Assembly: GCA_020851455.1 (NCBI GenBank)
Contig: JADZCT010000045.1
Coordinates: 1 to 64,000, forward strand
Direction of reading: 5' to 3'
Source of the DNA: Gemmatimonadaceae bacterium
GTDB lineage: Bacteria > Gemmatimonadota > Gemmatimonadetes > Gemmatimonadales > Gemmatimonadaceae
DNA length: 64,000 nucleotides
Shown here: positions 61,411 to 64,000 of the stretch, one piece after another
How positions within the stretch are numbered: the stretch's first letter is position 1
How the letters are laid out: every line of letters begins with the position of its first letter
Notes under the pieces: model-generated
Told to the model about the DNA's origin: nothing
The model's input: the letters and a program-made list of their open reading frames with translations, nothing else
The model's database searches: none
Position numbers and translations under genes: made by a program

Positions 61411-62757
61411 TCAGGCTCGCCGCCCCATGGCCTCGCGCACGAGACGCTTGCCGAGTTCCACGCCGGGCTGGCCGAGCGGGTCCACCCGGTAGAGCGCGCC
61501 CGCGTACACGGTCGCAAGCATCAGCATCATCATGAGGGCGCCGACAGCCTGCGGACTCACCGCGTCGAGGGTTACGGTGAGACTCGGCCTCCCGGCGCTC
61601 ACGAGCGCTCGGGCGGTGGCGTCCGCTTCGGCGTCAATCAGTTCACCGAGCGTACGGCCGCGGAGGAAGGCGGCGGCCTCCGGCAGGTCGCCGCCGGGCG
61701 GGATCGGCAGGTCCACGGTACGGGAGCCGACGCGCACGAAGACCACGACCTTGTCGGCCGGGCCCTGCATGAGCAACTGGAGCAGCGAGTGCTGGTCGGC
61801 AGCGCCACGCGCTGCCAGTGGGGTAGGCCCTGAGGGGAGGCCGCTGGAATCGAGCTTGCCAAGGCTCTCTGCCCAGAGCTGCACGAACCACGGGCCGATG
61901 TCGCGAAGCTGGTCGGAGTAGGGCATCATCACGTGGGTTCCCTGCTCCGTTCGCCGGTGAGCGCGCCAGAGGAGCGACGCAAAGATGCCAGCGGGATTGT
62001 CGGCGAGCGCGGGAACCATGCACTCGTCGCGCATTGCGCGGGCGCCAGCGAGCAGCGCGCCAACATCGTAGCCGGCGAGGGCCGCGGGCAGCGTGACTAC
62101 GGGCGTGAGCGCGCTGAAGCGGCCTCCCACGCTCGCTGGCACCTCGAACGCCGTGATTCCATCGCCCACGGCAATCGCGCGGAGCGGCCCTTCGACGGGA
62201 TCGGTAACGAACGCCATGTGGCGCACGGGCTCGATCCCCGCCGTCACGAGCCGGTGGCGGACGATGGCGTACTGCGCCAGGGTCTCGACGGTAGTGCCGG
62301 ACTTGGAGACGACGATCCAGTACGTCGTGGCAAGGGGCGCAGTGGCGAGGAGCCCGGCGAGGGAGTGCGGATCGGAGTTGTCCATGACGTGCAGGCGCGG
62401 GGCTCCCGGCGGAGCATCCAGCGCGCTGCGGAGCGCGACGGCGCCGAGCGCCGATCCTCCGATACCGAGGACGGCCACGTCGGTGAACCGACCGCGCAGC
62501 GTGCGCGCGTAGGCGATCGCGCGGTCTGTCTCGGCGGCCTGCGCCTCGAGGTCCAGAAAGCCCAGGCGTCCGGCAGCACGGTCGTTCACGACCGCGGCGT
62601 GCACAGCCCCGAATCCAATAGTGAGGTCATTCCACTCCCCGGGCGTGACGCCCGACGGAACCGCCGACGCGCGCATCCGGGCGTCGTCAAGCCGGAGGAG
62701 AGTCACGGGTCGGAGCCCGCTGGCGGGGTATGGCCGGCAAGCGCCTGTTTCATGCAT
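61411..62757 (-). CDS. pgi: Glucose-6-phosphate isomerase
   Basis: 448 aa from ATG 62757, which overlaps the end of the upstream hydrolase gene by 8 nt; GTG 62706 (VTLLRLDDAR) is an equally good start on homology grounds. SIS-domain motifs are VLGIGGSALGAVAL, VSKSGTTVETL and the catalytic-site DQHSLLQL. It interconverts glucose-6-phosphate and fructose-6-phosphate. Confidence 0.9.
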   Translation of the reverse strand: MHETGACRPYPASGLRPVTLLRLDDARMRASAVPSGVTPGEWNDLTIGFGAVHAAVVNDRAAGRLGFLDLEAQAAETDRAIAYARTLRGRFTDVAVLGIGGSALGAVALRSALDAPPGAPRLHVMDNSDPHSLAGLLATAPLATTYWIVVSKSGTTVETLAQYAIVRHRLVTAGIEPVRHMAFVTDPVEGPLRAIAVGDGITAFEVPASVGGRFSALTPVVTLPAALAGYDVGALLAGARAMRDECMVPALADNPAGIFASLLWRAHRRTEQGTHVMMPYSDQLRDIGPWFVQLWAESLGKLDSSGLPSGPTPLAARGAADQHSLLQLLMQGPADKVVVFVRVGSRTVDLPIPPGGDLPEAAAFLRGRTLGELIDAEADATARALVSAGRPSLTVTLDAVSPQAVGALMMMLMLATVYAGALYRVDPLGQPGVELGKRLVREAMGRRA

Positions 62758-63535
62758 CCGGCTCGTCGAGCGTCACCTGGAGCCCATCGAACGCGGGATG
62801 GATCCCGTCGGGAAGCTCGGCCTCCAGCTCGGCGTGCGAGGTTCGGTGAGTCAGGTGCGTGAGGAAAGTCCGCCGGGCGCCGATCCGCCGGGCGGCTTCG
62901 ACCGCCTCGCCGATCGAGAGGTGCGTAGGGTGGCTCTTGCGGAAGAGCGCGTTGAGCACGAGAACGCGAACGCCGCGCAGCGCATCGAATGCCGCCTCGG
63001 GCAGTTCCTTGGCGTCGGTGACGTACCCGATATCGCCGATGCGGTACCCGAACACGCGCGTCCGTCCGTGGGGCACGGCGAACGGAGTGACGTCGAAGCC
63101 CGCAATCGCCACGCGCTCGCCCTCGGCGAGCACGTGGGTTGTGCCCTGCGGCTTCGACGTGCCTGGCAGCGGCCTCAGCGTGCGGTCGAACATGTACGCG
63201 AACTTCTGCGCGATGCTCTCGATGGCCTCGGCTGGCCCGTACACCGCGATCCCGGAGCCGTCCGACGCAAAGCTGCGGACGTCGTCGAGCCCGTGGGTAT
63301 GGTCCGCGTGGTCATGGGTGTAGATGATCGCGTCCACGCGCGGAATGCCGGCGGCAATCAACTGCAGGCGCAGTTCCGGAGGGGTGTCGAGCAGGAGCCG
63401 CGTGCCGTTCGACTCGACCACCGCGCCCACCCGCGTTCGCTTGTCGCGCGGGTCGTCGGAGCGGCAGACGGCGCAATCGCAGCCGACCTGCGGGACGCCG
63501 AAGCTTGTGCCCGTGCCGAGGAAGGTGAGCTTCAT
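62750..63535 (-). CDS. PhnP-like metallo-beta-lactamase-fold hydrolase
   Basis: 261 aa. The metal motif THDHADHTHG, an N-terminal LGTGTSFGVPQVGCDCAVC (a zinc-binding cysteine cluster as in PhnP), and HLTHRTSH at the end indicate a phosphodiesterase of the MBL superfamily. PhnP cleaves cyclic phosphate in the phosphonate route, but no other phn gene is here, so the substrate is uncertain. It starts 14 nt after the end of pyk. Confidence 0.87.
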   Translation of the reverse strand: MKLTFLGTGTSFGVPQVGCDCAVCRSDDPRDKRTRVGAVVESNGTRLLLDTPPELRLQLIAAGIPRVDAIIYTHDHADHTHGLDDVRSFASDGSGIAVYGPAEAIESIAQKFAYMFDRTLRPLPGTSKPQGTTHVLAEGERVAIAGFDVTPFAVPHGRTRVFGYRIGDIGYVTDAKELPEAAFDALRGVRVLVLNALFRKSHPTHLSIGEAVEAARRIGARRTFLTHLTHRTSHAELEAELPDGIHPAFDGLQVTLDEPDA

Positions 63536-63549
63536 CGGGCCGTGGGCAC

Positions 63550-64000
63550 TCAGATCTGCTCGACCTTGAGCGTGTTGGTCGAGCCTGGCACGTCGAACGG
63601 CACGCCTGCCGTAATCAGGACCCGGTCGCCAGCGGCCGCGATGCCTTCGCGAATTACCAGCCGGCGCGCGACGCCTGCCATCTCTTCGTACGTGTCGCAG
63701 TGCGGAACGAGGAACGGCACCACGCCCCAGACGAGGGCGAGCTGCCGCCAGGTGCGCTCCTGGTCGGTGAGCGCCACGATCGGCACGGCGGGGCGGCGCC
63801 CCGCGACGACGCGGGCGCTGAATCCGCTCTTGGTGAACACGATCACGCAGCGCGCGCCAATGAGCCGGACGGCGGTGACCGTCGCCGACGCGATCGTCTC
63901 CTCGACGCCAGCGGTGCCGGGGTCGAGCCGGTCGAGGCCGGTTCCCCGCGCCACGGGGTACGTTTCCGCCGCGAAGGCGATTCGGTGCATTGCCTCGACC
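63550..64000 (-). CDS. pyk: Pyruvate kinase, C-terminal part (N-terminus outside window)
   Basis: The frame is open to the right edge. The visible 150 residues begin VEAMHRIAFAAE, the helix before the C-terminal allosteric domain, followed by the domain core (IGARCVIVFTKSGFSARVVAGRRP, VPIVALTD) and the end GVPFDVPGSTNTLKVEQI, typical of pyruvate kinase. The catalytic barrel lies beyond base 64000. It probably begins a run with the PhnP-like hydrolase and pgi. Confidence 0.9.
   Translation of the reverse strand, partial: VEAMHRIAFAAETYPVARGTGLDRLDPGTAGVEETIASATVTAVRLIGARCVIVFTKSGFSARVVAGRRPAVPIVALTDQERTWRQLALVWGVVPFLVPHCDTYEEMAGVARRLVIREGIAAAGDRVLITAGVPFDVPGSTNTLKVEQI

Noticed and set aside
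1-64000. tRNA or rRNA genes, integrases, transposases or defence-system genes
   Set aside because: I looked for tRNA T-arm patterns, rRNA motifs and mobile-element proteins and found none that I could support.

Overview
The window is GC-rich (about two thirds G+C), densely packed bacterial chromosome with no phage, transposase, rRNA, tRNA or CRISPR array that I could see. The mix of genes (CRTAC1-like beta-propeller proteins, MacB-type permease arrays, mglA/mglB, a BshB1-like deacetylase, TolC and TonB outer-membrane proteins) indicates a Gram-negative, aerobic, soil-type bacterium. Gemmatimonadota or a nearby phylum is my best guess; this is inference and no marker gene here proves it.

Layout. 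1-8946: three Ca2+-binding VCBS/FG-GAP beta-propeller proteins with UnbV and TPR domains, plus a membrane cytochrome with a b-type anchor and five c-type haem motifs, in what looks like an envelope electron-transfer cluster. 9208-12507: a stand-alone error-prone DNA polymerase (DnaE2/ImuC type). 12606-20289: small envelope proteins, an M23 peptidase, an M28 peptidase, a lipoprotein cyclophilin and a DUF485/ActP-type solute symporter pair. 20307-24464: a SET-domain protein overlapping a TonB receptor, divergent from succinate-semialdehyde dehydrogenase. 24471-29901: a giant NtrY-like histidine kinase followed by a tandem pseudokinase-kinase. 30716-39635: TolC, a periplasmic adaptor, one ATPase and four MacB-type permeases in an A-B-A-B order with a broken hybrid permease in the middle. 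39879-46079: a Spy-like protein, a BshB1-like deacetylase, a CPBP protease, a cysteine desulfurase with MnmA, an Fsr-type exporter and TadA. 53796 down to 46076: one long minus-strand run dnaX-ebfC-recR-mglB-mglA-pgsA-cinA-grpE-dnaJ. 53858-54561: a fluoride riboswitch with crcB on the plus strand and the SRP RNA gene on the minus strand. 54614-64000: minus-strand genes for a pseudopilin, a thioesterase, a rhodanese, threonine aldolase, a YihY protein, a coiled-coil lipoprotein, a class II aldolase, an HPF-like protein, phosphoglucose isomerase, a PhnP-like hydrolase and the end of pyruvate kinase.

How it fits together. Sugar-phosphate metabolism (pgi, class II aldolase, pyk) clusters at the right edge. 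tRNA-U34 thiolation (cysteine desulfurase plus MnmA) sits as a pair. DNA replication and recombination, polarity control, phospholipid synthesis and chaperones share one transcription run. A repeated signal stands out: at least twelve genes have a TAnnTT-like hexamer ending 6-10 nt before the start codon, which predicts leaderless or nearly leaderless mRNAs, while genes inside operons more often carry Shine-Dalgarno sequences. The clearest regulatory find is the fluoride riboswitch with its intrinsic terminator upstream of crcB.
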